Shown one piece after another: positions 44,356-51,545 of a stretch of DNA of 64,000 nucleotides. This DNA comes from Nodosilinea sp. WJT8-NPBG4 (lineage in GTDB: Bacteria > Cyanobacteriota > Cyanobacteriia > Phormidesmidales > Phormidesmidaceae), in assembly GCA_019359285.1 (NCBI GenBank), contig JAHHHQ010000051.1:1-64000 (forward strand), read 5' to 3'. The position numbers and the translations under genes were made by a program. The notes under the pieces were generated by a model that saw only the letters and a program-made list of their open reading frames with translations, was not told where the DNA came from and ran no database searches. The number at the start of each line of letters is the position of its first letter. The stretch's first letter is position 1.

Positions 44356-46986
44356 ATGACCTCGCGAATCCCTCACATCACCCGGCAGAAAGAACAGACA
44401 TTACTAAACGAGGTAACAGCAGCATTACAAACCCCAGAAGAGTTTCCACTACTGTTTCACGTTTGGGGAATTGGCGGAGTGGGTAAATCCACCTGCTTAA
44501 GCAAATTAGAGGAAAAATGCTTAGAGCAAGCCAGCATCTTAAAGATTTCCTTCGGAGCAGAAGAGGAAACGCCACTAGGCATTATGGAGAAGCTTTATAA
44601 GCAGCTACCCGAGATTGGGTTGTTTAAGAAGGACGTGAGGGACTTGATACGTAAGTCAGATCCTTTTATAGAAACATTGCAAACATTTAAAGCTACGCTT
44701 GCAGCGTTAGAAACAACGCCCATTGAAGGCCAGGAAAACGTTAGCAAGGATCAGATCGATCAAGTCAGGCTTCTTAGCAAATTTGTTGCGAACGGGGCTG
44801 TTTTAGGTACACAGACATTTGCGGCAGGTTCTTTTTCTTTGTTAACAGCAGCAGCATCTACTGCAACTGTAAACAAAGCAGTAGATGTAGCTATGGATGG
44901 AGCGGTTGCAGCACTATCCCTTAAAGACAATCTTTTACTTAAGCATCCAATTACCAAGAAAAACCTAAAGTTGCAGGAGTTAATGGAAGCTCCGTTGCCA
45001 AAATTGACTGATGCTTTCATCGAAAGTGTCATTCAGCGCGCAAAACACAAGCCTTTGATTTTGATACTAGATACTTATGAGAAAGCTACGACAGAAGTTG
45101 ACTCTTGGCTATGCCAAATACTGCAATCAAACTCAAGCTTGAAAACTAATCAAATCCGCATTACAGTTGCGGGACGTTATCGTTTAACCACAAAAAGTAC
45201 TTGGAAAGAAATTCCGTCAAGTTATGGCTTAGTTCGTGAGATAGCTCTTAGAGGATTTGAAAAAGGAGAGACAAAGCAATATCTAGAACAAATTGGCCTC
45301 TCAGACAAGCAGAATATCAATCGCTTACAAAAGACAACTGGTGGATTACCCTTTCATTTGGATTTGATTCGGCAGGAGAAAGAAGAAGGCGAACCCATCA
45401 ACTACTCAGAGGAAATTTCCGCTCGTCTTCTCAAAGGGCTAGGTAAAGAACAGAAGCAATTAGTGCAACTCGCTGCATGCTGCCGATGGTTTGACGAAGC
45501 GCTGATCGAATGGCTAGTTAATAGGCATGGATTAGGTTCTCAAACTTCGGCTGGCGATACGTTAAACTGTTTCGAGTGGTTGACACAGTTTGATATCGTT
45601 GAGTATATCGGCAACGACAAGGGATGGTACTGCCTAAAAGACGTAGCAAGGGATGCTATTCGCAAATCCTTATACCAGTCAGACCGAGGCAAAAAGTTTC
45701 GGGAAATATGTTTTTCACTGCAAACATATTTCGAGGAGCAGGCTAATCAAGAGATTTCTCTAGACGCTGCGCCTCCTGAAAAATACGAGAATTTGAGCTG
45801 GTGTCAATATACAGCAGAAGCAATTTATTACGCACTCTTTGCAATGCGTAGAGAAGAGTGCAAAAAATATTTTCTAACTCACTTTTTTGCTTCTCGGCAC
45901 TTTGAACAAATAAATCTTATCATGGCTCCTTTTGCTGCAATTTCAGCAGAATCAGAAATTGCAGACAATGAACTTTTGCCAAATGAAAATCAAAAATTCC
46001 TTCAAAGTATTCAGTTGATGTTCCCATTGGGCTGGATAATAATGACTCTTCCTCCCAATGCTGAAATAGAGTTCAATAACGAAATCATACCCAGAGCGAA
46101 AATAGATCAAATTAGATCTGCTTTGTCAACATGTTTAGTTCAAGTAGAAATATGGGAAGATGGCTTGGCAAAGTTTACAGGGCTAATGTGTAAGTTTTTA
46201 ATTGCCTCTTCTGACACTCGGCGATTAGAATTATTGCGGCAAGCAAGGGCTCAAGCTCAATTCCTCAAAAACAACCCTTTTTTGGATTTTAGCAGCGGCC
46301 TATTCTTTAAAGTTGGCAACGCATTTCAGTCTGTCAACCAGAACACAGAAGCACTTTTTGATTATAATGAAGCGCTCGAAATAGACTCTGAAAACCCTTC
46401 TTTTTGGCGAAATAAAGCTACAGCATTAACCATCCTAGAAAGGTATGAAGAAGCACTTGAAAGTTCTGAAAAGGCAGTTCAGATGGATTCCCAAAAATCT
46501 AGTTATTGGCATTTCAACAGTATGGTATTAGCCAATCTAGAACGATATGAAGAAGCAATTGAGAGTTCCGAAAAGGCAATTCAGATAGATCCTACAAATT
46601 CACAAGCACTGAGTGATTTGGGAGTTTATCTTACACGCATTGGAGAATATGAACGGGGTCTTGAAAGCTTTGATAAAGCCATAATCCTAAATTCGGGCAA
46701 TAATACTCAAAACAAGATAAATCGAAGCGTTTTATTAGCATGGATGGGTAATCATAAAGAAGCAATTGAAATCTGCGACTCTATTCTAGAGACGTCTAAA
46801 AATAACGCTGATGCTACTTATGGCAAAGCATGCTGCTTTGCATTGCAAGGTGATATTGAAGAAGCTATTCGGTATTTAGAGTTAGCGATCAATCAGGATC
46901 CAGACAATAAAAAGTTTGCGTTAAAACATCCTGAGTTTGAGTCGATGAAAAATGATGACCGCTTTCAAGCTTTAGTAAATGCTTAA
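44356..46986 (+). CDS. STAND-like P-loop NTPase with C-terminal TPR repeats
   Basis: 876 residues. Walker A GIGGVGKST at 38-46; a Walker-B-like LILILDTYEKA near 234-245; a sensor-like RITVAGRYRL; GLPFHLDLIR resembles the GxP motif of STAND/NB-ARC proteins. A small-residue-rich segment (about 155-200, GTQTFAAGSFSLLTAAAST) could be an effector or membrane-active insert. At least three TPRs (about 660-850, such as AKTLERYEEALESSEKAVQ-like units) form the sensor end. The gene is AT-rich and isolated. Such proteins are often phage-defence or programmed-death switches; that role is inference. Confidence 0.75.
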   Translation: MTSRIPHITRQKEQTLLNEVTAALQTPEEFPLLFHVWGIGGVGKSTCLSKLEEKCLEQASILKISFGAEEETPLGIMEKLYKQLPEIGLFKKDVRDLIRKSDPFIETLQTFKATLAALETTPIEGQENVSKDQIDQVRLLSKFVANGAVLGTQTFAAGSFSLLTAAASTATVNKAVDVAMDGAVAALSLKDNLLLKHPITKKNLKLQELMEAPLPKLTDAFIESVIQRAKHKPLILILDTYEKATTEVDSWLCQILQSNSSLKTNQIRITVAGRYRLTTKSTWKEIPSSYGLVREIALRGFEKGETKQYLEQIGLSDKQNINRLQKTTGGLPFHLDLIRQEKEEGEPINYSEEISARLLKGLGKEQKQLVQLAACCRWFDEALIEWLVNRHGLGSQTSAGDTLNCFEWLTQFDIVEYIGNDKGWYCLKDVARDAIRKSLYQSDRGKKFREICFSLQTYFEEQANQEISLDAAPPEKYENLSWCQYTAEAIYYALFAMRREECKKYFLTHFFASRHFEQINLIMAPFAAISAESEIADNELLPNENQKFLQSIQLMFPLGWIIMTLPPNAEIEFNNEIIPRAKIDQIRSALSTCLVQVEIWEDGLAKFTGLMCKFLIASSDTRRLELLRQARAQAQFLKNNPFLDFSSGLFFKVGNAFQSVNQNTEALFDYNEALEIDSENPSFWRNKATALTILERYEEALESSEKAVQMDSQKSSYWHFNSMVLANLERYEEAIESSEKAIQIDPTNSQALSDLGVYLTRIGEYERGLESFDKAIILNSGNNTQNKINRSVLLAWMGNHKEAIEICDSILETSKNNADATYGKACCFALQGDIEEAIRYLELAINQDPDNKKFALKHPEFESMKNDDRFQALVNA

Positions 46987-47025
46987 TCCGTTTTGGGTTT
47001 CAGGTTCAATTTAAGTGTAGTTATT

Positions 47026-47068
47026 AGTGCGATCGCAGATCTCTTATAGGTTGGGTTAACGAAGGAAG
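47026..47068 (+). repeat. Palindromic repeat type 1, copy 1
   Basis: agtgcgatcgcagatctctt then taggttgggttaacgaagga; the right arm (aacccaac) is lost in this copy. Copies 2 and 3 are at 47119-47167 and 48042-48090. Confidence 0.8.
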
Positions 47069-47118
47069 TTAAAAGTCAATAGGCGCCCGCTCAACTCTAG
47101 GCCGTCAGGCCTATGAAG

Positions 47119-47167
47119 AGTGCGATTGCAGATCTTTTGTAGGTTGGGTTAACGAAGGAAACCCAAC
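47119..47167 (+). repeat. Palindromic repeat type 1, copy 2
   Basis: agtgcgattgcagatctttt, then gttgggtt-aacgaagg-aaacccaac, which folds into a short hairpin. Near identical to copy 3. Confidence 0.85.
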
Positions 47168-47186
47168 AACTCCTTAGCTACTGAAA

Positions 47187-47294
47187 ATTGGGTGAAGCGC
47201 CAGCATAACCCGACTTCCCTGCTAGTTTTTTGCCCAACAATCTACCCTAAGCGCACAAATTCCTTCACCAATCCATGTGCGATCGCCGCACCCA
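47187..47294. repeat. Dispersed 110-bp repeat type 2, copy A
   Basis: Starts ttgggtgaagcgccagcat, then acccgac, a variable spacer, caatctaccctaagcgcaca, and cacc-atccatgtgcgatcgc. Other copies at 48567, 49590 and 54754. Confidence 0.8.
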
Positions 47295-47474
47295 CATACC
47301 CAGAGTCCACCTACTTCTTCACTGTCGTCACCTGCGATCGGCAACCCCCACTCCATCACAATGAGTAGGAGCTAAAAGCTTGGTTTGAGTGTATTGGGTT
47401 TCACTACGTTGCACCCCACCTCCGTCTACTCAGTAGGGGTAGTGGGCAACGTTAGCCTTCCTCTCAATATGATC

Positions 47475-47987
47475 ATGGCGAGAACTATGGCGTGGATTAT
47501 TCGAGCACTTAAAGAAGAGGACGAGGCGTTTCTATGGGAGATGTTGTATCAGGCTTTGTATCTCCCTGAAGGTCAAGCTCCTTTGTCACGCGAAGTCATT
47601 CATTTGCCTGAACTCGCTCGTTACGTTCAAGACTGGGGCAGCGATGGCGATTGTGGCTTCATGGTTATTGATTCTCTAACAGGGAAGCCTGTTGGCGCAG
47701 TTTGGCTGCGGTTATTAACGGGAAACAACAAAGGTTATGGCTATATAGATGATTACACGCCAGAATTAGGAATTGCAATTTTTCCTGAATATCGAGGTCA
47801 AGGCATTGGCACCCGGCTACTCACACATTTAGTGGAGTCACCTTGTGGACAGTCACCTATCTCTCTCAGTGTGTCGATCGACAATCCAGCAGTGAGATTG
47901 TATGAGCGTTTCGGCTTTAACGTTATCAGCAGAAGCGATGAGTCCCTATTGATGAAGCGGGACTGTAAAATACTGAAATCAAACTAA
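47475..47987 (+). CDS. GNAT family N-acetyltransferase
   Basis: About 170 residues. Acetyl-CoA site in LGIAIFPEYRGQGIGTRLLTHL (RxxGxG/A) and the typical C-terminal strand VSIDNPAVRLYERFGF. N-acetylates an unknown small molecule or protein. The frame is open from 47385, but family homology starts at IIRALKEEDEAFLWEML; starts at ATG 47475 or 47487 are most plausible and neither has a good Shine-Dalgarno sequence. Confidence 0.85.
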   Translation: MARTMAWIIRALKEEDEAFLWEMLYQALYLPEGQAPLSREVIHLPELARYVQDWGSDGDCGFMVIDSLTGKPVGAVWLRLLTGNNKGYGYIDDYTPELGIAIFPEYRGQGIGTRLLTHLVESPCGQSPISLSVSIDNPAVRLYERFGFNVISRSDESLLMKRDCKILKSN

Positions 47988-48041
47988 CAATCTGATTGGA
48001 GAGGGCTGATAATGTTGGAAAGTTTTGTAGCGAGGACTATC

Positions 48042-48090
48042 AGTGCGATCGCAGAGCTCTTGTAGGTTGGGTTAACGAAGGAAACCCAAC
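48042..48090 (+). repeat. Palindromic repeat type 1, copy 3
   Basis: agtgcgatcgcagagctctt then gtaggttgggttaacgaagg and aaacccaac; complete hairpin arms. Confidence 0.85.
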
Positions 48091-48215
48091 CATTCCAGCA
48101 GAGTTATAAGAGCTGCTCAAGAGAGCGTTATAATGCGGGTAAAGATACTCCTGATTTGAAGCAAATACGGTGTTTGCTCTTTCTATCCCTGCATGATCAG
48201 ATATTCAAAAAGCGC

Positions 48216-48431
48216 TTAATTATACTCCCCAGGAAGAACGCTTTTTATAACAGTAACTCCGCCAAAGTTCTTTCCTGACATTCTCAGTAATTCATCACCT
48301 GAAAATTCAAAACCAAGTTTTAGTGCTATTCGCGCAACATCATCTGCCGTTGATGCTCCGATCACCTCCTTTTTGAGTGCAGGGTCAGACTTCATTTTCT
48401 TTAAAAATGCCTCGAGTTGATCTAAAGCCAT
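48216..48431 (-). CDS. Nif11-type leader peptide (NHLP), orphan RiPP-like precursor
   Basis: 71 residues. The start MALDQLEAFLKKMKSDPALK and the block ADDVARIALKLGFEFSGDELL are the Nif11/nitrile-hydratase-like leader pattern used by many cyanobacterial RiPP precursors. Near the end NFGG gives a possible double-glycine cleavage point, leaving a short tail VTVIKSVLPGEYN without cysteine. No maturation enzyme (LanM, radical SAM, cyclodehydratase) or C39 transporter is in the window, so its modification is unknown. Confidence 0.75.
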   Translation of the reverse strand: MALDQLEAFLKKMKSDPALKKEVIGASTADDVARIALKLGFEFSGDELLRMSGKNFGGVTVIKSVLPGEYN

Positions 48432-48781
48432 ATTGAAAATTCCTATTCTTACTAGCTGTTTACATGCTAAAAAGGGAAACCATTATAGGCTTCAAGCAGA
48501 TTCTACTATCCTTTCAAGATATCGGCAACGAGCGGAACTCCCATTGTAAAATTTTCTGTTGAGTTTGTAAGTTGGGTGAAGCGCTAACGTAACCCAACTC
48601 CCCTAATAGTTTCTTGCTCAACCACCTGCCCTAAGCGCAAAAATTCCTTCACAACATCCGTGTGCAATGGCTGCACTCAAACCCCAGCCTGAGTTAGTCA
48701 ACGGTTGAAAGTGTATCGAAAGCTTAGGGCGATCGCATCCTATCTATCAGGTCAACCAGCAACGATTTCACACCGATTAAA
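48432..48781. other. Gene-free stretch with repeat copy B
   Basis: Contains type 2 repeat copy B; no gene otherwise. Confidence 0.5.
48567..48675. repeat. Dispersed 110-bp repeat type 2, copy B
   Basis: gtaagttgggtgaagcgctaa, cgtaacccaactcccctaat, gccctaagcgcaaaaattcc, then the cgtgtgcaatggctgcac end, aligned with copy A over its length. Confidence 0.8.
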
Positions 48782-49459
48782 TTAACGGTTGCTCATAGCT
48801 TGATTGCCAAACCGAAACGCCAGCAGTGAAGGACGCAAACACAAATAGGCAAGCGGTCCAAATAGGGGAACCCACGCTGCTATGTTAAATAGCTGAGAAT
48901 CAGTCTCCAGCCCCCGCCGCGCCATGTCATCCTGCAACAGCGTTGGGTAGGGAAACAACACACAGAATAGACAAAACGCAATAGTCATTCCATAGATAAA
49001 CCGATTCGTCATAAATTCTTGGGCAAAAGCAGCCCAATCGCCCCACAACACCGCATAAAGAACCAAAACGATCGTGCTGGTAGTCAGAATCACGCCAGTC
49101 ATCTGTGAATCTAATACCGCAATCCAGGGATCTTTTTCACCCGAGAACGATCGATTGGGCCGTCGCAATGCCAGGTATGGAATGAGAGCAATCACCCCAG
49201 ACGCGACCGAGGCCAGCATAAACATCCAGGCAGGCAAGCTCTGCATTCTCCCATCTGCAAAAATAAGGCAGCTATAAATTAATAGCCAAATACCTACCAG
49301 GCTAAACAGCGACAAAATCACTGGATTGATAGAAGGAATTTGTCCAGCTAGTAGCGATTGCAGGGGTTGCAACGTATCGGGCTGTAAGGGTGGTGCAAAA
49401 AACAGCACACAAATGATGAAACTAAGCCAAATAAACCAGAGCGTCAGCGATCGTGCCAT
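48782..49459 (-). CDS. Multi-span membrane protein of unknown function
   Basis: 225 residues, six hydrophobic helices (TLWFIWLSFIICVLFF, ILSLFSLVGIWLLIYSCLIF, WMFMLASVASGVIALIPYL and three later). A conserved-looking loop RRPNRSFSGEKDP sits between helices 3 and 4. No family recognised with confidence; it looks like a cyanobacterial conserved membrane protein. Confidence 0.7.
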   Translation of the reverse strand: MARSLTLWFIWLSFIICVLFFAPPLQPDTLQPLQSLLAGQIPSINPVILSLFSLVGIWLLIYSCLIFADGRMQSLPAWMFMLASVASGVIALIPYLALRRPNRSFSGEKDPWIAVLDSQMTGVILTTSTIVLVLYAVLWGDWAAFAQEFMTNRFIYGMTIAFCLFCVLFPYPTLLQDDMARRGLETDSQLFNIAAWVPLFGPLAYLCLRPSLLAFRFGNQAMSNR

Positions 49460-49785
49460 GATGTCTGAATTTCACTGCATTACGCTGATTGTTAAAGTTT
49501 AAGATTAGTGAACCCACCACCTAAAGGTAGATAAAGACCCGTCAGGCGATCTAATTAAGTCTTTTAGGCTATGCCCGACCAACAGCTACGGTAGGTTAGG
49601 TGAAGCGCCAGTGTAACCCAACTCCTTGGATAGTTTTCTCATCCAACAACCTACCCTGAGCGCACAAACTCCTTCACCCATCCATGCGCGATCACCGCGC
49701 CCAACCCCTAGGGGCCACCTAACGAAAAAGCTTAGCTGGCAAATCTAATACTTATCTATAGTTAGAGCGCACCACATTTACCACC
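49460..49785. other. Gene-free stretch with repeat copy C
   Basis: Holds type 2 repeat copy C; no gene seen. Confidence 0.5.
49590..49703. repeat. Dispersed 110-bp repeat type 2, copy C
   Basis: gtaggttaggtgaagcgcca, gtgtaacccaactccttgga, caacctaccctgagcgcaca and a catgcgcgatcaccgcgccc end. Confidence 0.8.
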
Positions 49786-49797
49786 TTGGAGACAGTG

Positions 49798-50262
49798 ATG
49801 CCCATCGGCCAATACCTCGGTACATGGGAGCTTGTGCCCGAACTGTCGCTATACGAGGCCGCCGCGCCACCAGCGAGTGGTCAGTATACGATCGCCGAGT
49901 CAGCGCCTGGCGTGCTCACGCTGCACGTGCGCTGGCAGGCCGAACCCAACGGTCCAGTGCGCGAAGTCACCTTTGGCGGCCAGGCAGACGGCACACCACA
50001 CCCGCTTCCCGCCTTGCCGGACGCTCCCGCCGACGGGCCAGACGCACACACGCTGACGCGGATCGATACGCATACCCTCGACAGCACCGCACTAGCCGGT
50101 GGTGTCACGATCGCCTCAGCGCGCCGGGTCGCCTCTAAAGACGGAGCATTGCTAGCGGTTGTGCAAGAGCAAACAGACCCCACCGGCCGCCGAACGCGCA
50201 ACTTTCAGATCTATCGCCGCGTAGCGACTGAGTTCGCCGACACCGATGCGCGTGTGCCCTAG
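49798..50262 (+). CDS. Small beta-rich protein of unknown function (gene A of the duplicated region)
   Basis: About 154 residues from ATG 49798 (upstream ATG 49786 also possible). IGQYLGTWELVPELSLYEAA at the start and alternating strands (GVLTLHVRWQ, REVTFGGQADG) suggest a lipocalin-like or similar beta barrel. Much of the sequence, including SARRVASKDGALLAVVQEQ, reappears in a truncated copy at 51306-51500. No family firmly recognised. GC-rich with unusual cytosine bias. Confidence 0.6.
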   Translation: MPIGQYLGTWELVPELSLYEAAAPPASGQYTIAESAPGVLTLHVRWQAEPNGPVREVTFGGQADGTPHPLPALPDAPADGPDAHTLTRIDTHTLDSTALAGGVTIASARRVASKDGALLAVVQEQTDPTGRRTRNFQIYRRVATEFADTDARVP

Positions 50263-50302
50263 CGTGGCGTTGCACCTAACAACGCAGCCCGACCCTTGTT
50301 GT

Positions 50303-50590
50303 GCATTCACTGTGTTGGCGTAGCACCATAACAACGTAGTCGCAAAATTAAGGCATTGCGACCAGCAGGATCTTGTAAAGCTTGAGCGACTTGCAGCGAT
50401 TGCTGCTCCTGAGCAATCTGAGCATATTTCAGCGCGATCGCCGCCAACAAGGTGCCCCGGTCTTGCTCGTCTTCAACTGATAACGGATTTTCACCACCTC
50501 GAACGTTAATGGTCTGTGATTCTTCACCAGGAATGGTTTGCGCTATCTGGAAGGCCTGAGCCAAAGAACTTGCCGCTTGCGATCGCTGCC
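50303..50590 (-). pseudogene. 3' fragment copy of gene B
   Basis: Encodes AQAFQIAQTIPGEESQTINV through LQDPAGRNALILRLRCYG, nearly identical to the C-terminus of the TPR-like gene B (51546-53933). It starts abruptly at a gcgatcgctg site and lacks the other 700 residues. Part of the tandem duplication described in the findings. Confidence 0.85.
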
Positions 50591-50761
50591 CAAGCTGGCT
50601 GCCACGTAGAACTTCTCTGGAGTGCCCTGGTTGTAGCCTTTTAACTCAAGGGCTAGGTCAACTTCTTCACCTCTGTAGGTGTTGTTGACCTCGTACCCAT
50701 CGTGCTTGTTGCCCAAGGCATTCTACGAGAAAGTCTCCCAGCGGGTCATAATTTTAGCCAT
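50591..50761 (-). pseudogene. Truncated small gene in the duplication insert
   Basis: Starts at ATG 50761, overlapping the preceding stop (TAATG), with MAKIMTRWETFS, then a TAG, then an in-frame protein-like continuation (ALGNKHDGYEVNN, EEVDLALELKGYNQGTPEKF) cut off at the gene B fragment. Looks like a small gene killed by a stop and a 3' truncation. Family not recognised. Confidence 0.5.
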
Positions 50762-50919
50762 TACTCCTCTTTGCTCTTGCCAACACTAATGGCTTGCTGC
50801 AGTTCTCGAAGCAGGACAAGTACTGTTCGGTCCTCACCTGATAAAAAGGCTTGGTCACTCAAAGCCTTCACCGACTTATCTACGGTGGGCACTAAATGGT
50901 CGGGAAATTCGATTTGCAT
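50761..50919 (-). CDS. Small acidic protein in the duplication insert (52 aa)
   Basis: ATG 50919 with AGGAGA seven bases upstream, so the start is good. MQIEFPDHLVPTVDKSVKAL then LSGEDRTVLVLLRELQQAI: a helical, mildly acidic protein. It sits in a tight minus-strand set between two truncated genes. Family not recognised. Confidence 0.55.
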   Translation of the reverse strand: MQIEFPDHLVPTVDKSVKALSDQAFLSGEDRTVLVLLRELQQAISVGKSKEE

Positions 50920-50933
50920 GTGCTCTCTCCTAC

Positions 50934-51234
50934 TTAAGCAGTGGTCATTGCATCATTGAGAGCGCGTTGTCTCGGATCCTGATGCTCTTTTGTGCAGCCG
51001 TCTACTACGTTCAGCCTATAACCTAACTCTTCTAATTCTTCTTTGAGATTAGTGACCTCAGGCTCTGTGCACTCGGTGGTCATCAAGAAGATTGCTTTAA
51101 GGCTGCACGCGCCGTGTTGGCCTACGTGCTCGTAGCTTAGGCGGCGTTGCTGAATGGCAGTATGAATTTGCGAAATCCGGGATGAGTTTTCAAAGCTTTG
51201 AGCCGTCGCTTCATACCCTGAATCAGCAACGCCC
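50934..51234 (-). pseudogene. 5'-truncated hypothetical gene in the duplication insert
   Basis: A frame with no start codon, cut at the junction with a gene B fragment, encodes about 100 residues: SRISQIHTAIQQRRLSYEHV, GACSLKAIFLMTTECTEPEV, LKEELEELGYRLNVVDGC and a TAA at 50934-50936. The quality of the sequence (strand-helix alternation) suggests it was coding before truncation. It is 15 bases upstream of the 52-aa gene, so the insert is a broken operon. Confidence 0.5.
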
Positions 51235-51305
51235 CAAACGGTTCAGCGTGGCGAGTGCAGTTGATATGTCCCCACCCTCGATTGCTGCGGCGATCGCGTC
51301 GGCGA
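51235..51305 (-). pseudogene. Internal fragment copy of gene B
   Basis: Matches gene B at 51891-51961 (encoding DAIAAAIEGGDISTALATLN). Joined at 51305/51306 to a copy of the gene A 3' end on the opposite strand. Confidence 0.85.
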
Positions 51306-51500
51306 GCGCACACCCTCGACAGCACCGCACTGGCAGGTGGTGTCGCGATCGCATCGGCGCGTCGAGTCGCTTCCAAAGACGGAGCATTGCTAGCGGTTGT
51401 ACAAGAGCAAACAGACACCACCGGCGGCCGAACGCGTAACTTCCAAGTCTATCGCCGCGTGGCAACCGAAGCCGCCAACCCCGACGCGCCTGTGCCCTAA
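51306..51500 (+). pseudogene. 3' fragment copy of gene A
   Basis: Encodes TLDSTALAGGVAIASARRVA through QVYRRVATEAANPDAPVP, about 90% identical in protein to the end of gene A (offset 1238 bases). No start of its own. Confidence 0.85.
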
Positions 51501-51545
51501 CGTGGCGTTGCACCTTAACAACGCGGCCCGACCATTTTCGTGCAC

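Larger units (their letters stand above)
46987..47474. other. Repeat-rich gene-free stretch
   Basis: Holds two copies of the 50-bp palindromic repeat and one copy of the 110-bp repeat annotated separately; no gene seen. Confidence 0.6.

Noticed and set aside
50702..50959. 85-codon plus-strand frame across the duplication insert
   Set aside because: It is opposite to the 52-aa gene, which has a good ribosome binding site and operon spacing; the plus frame looks like its shadow.
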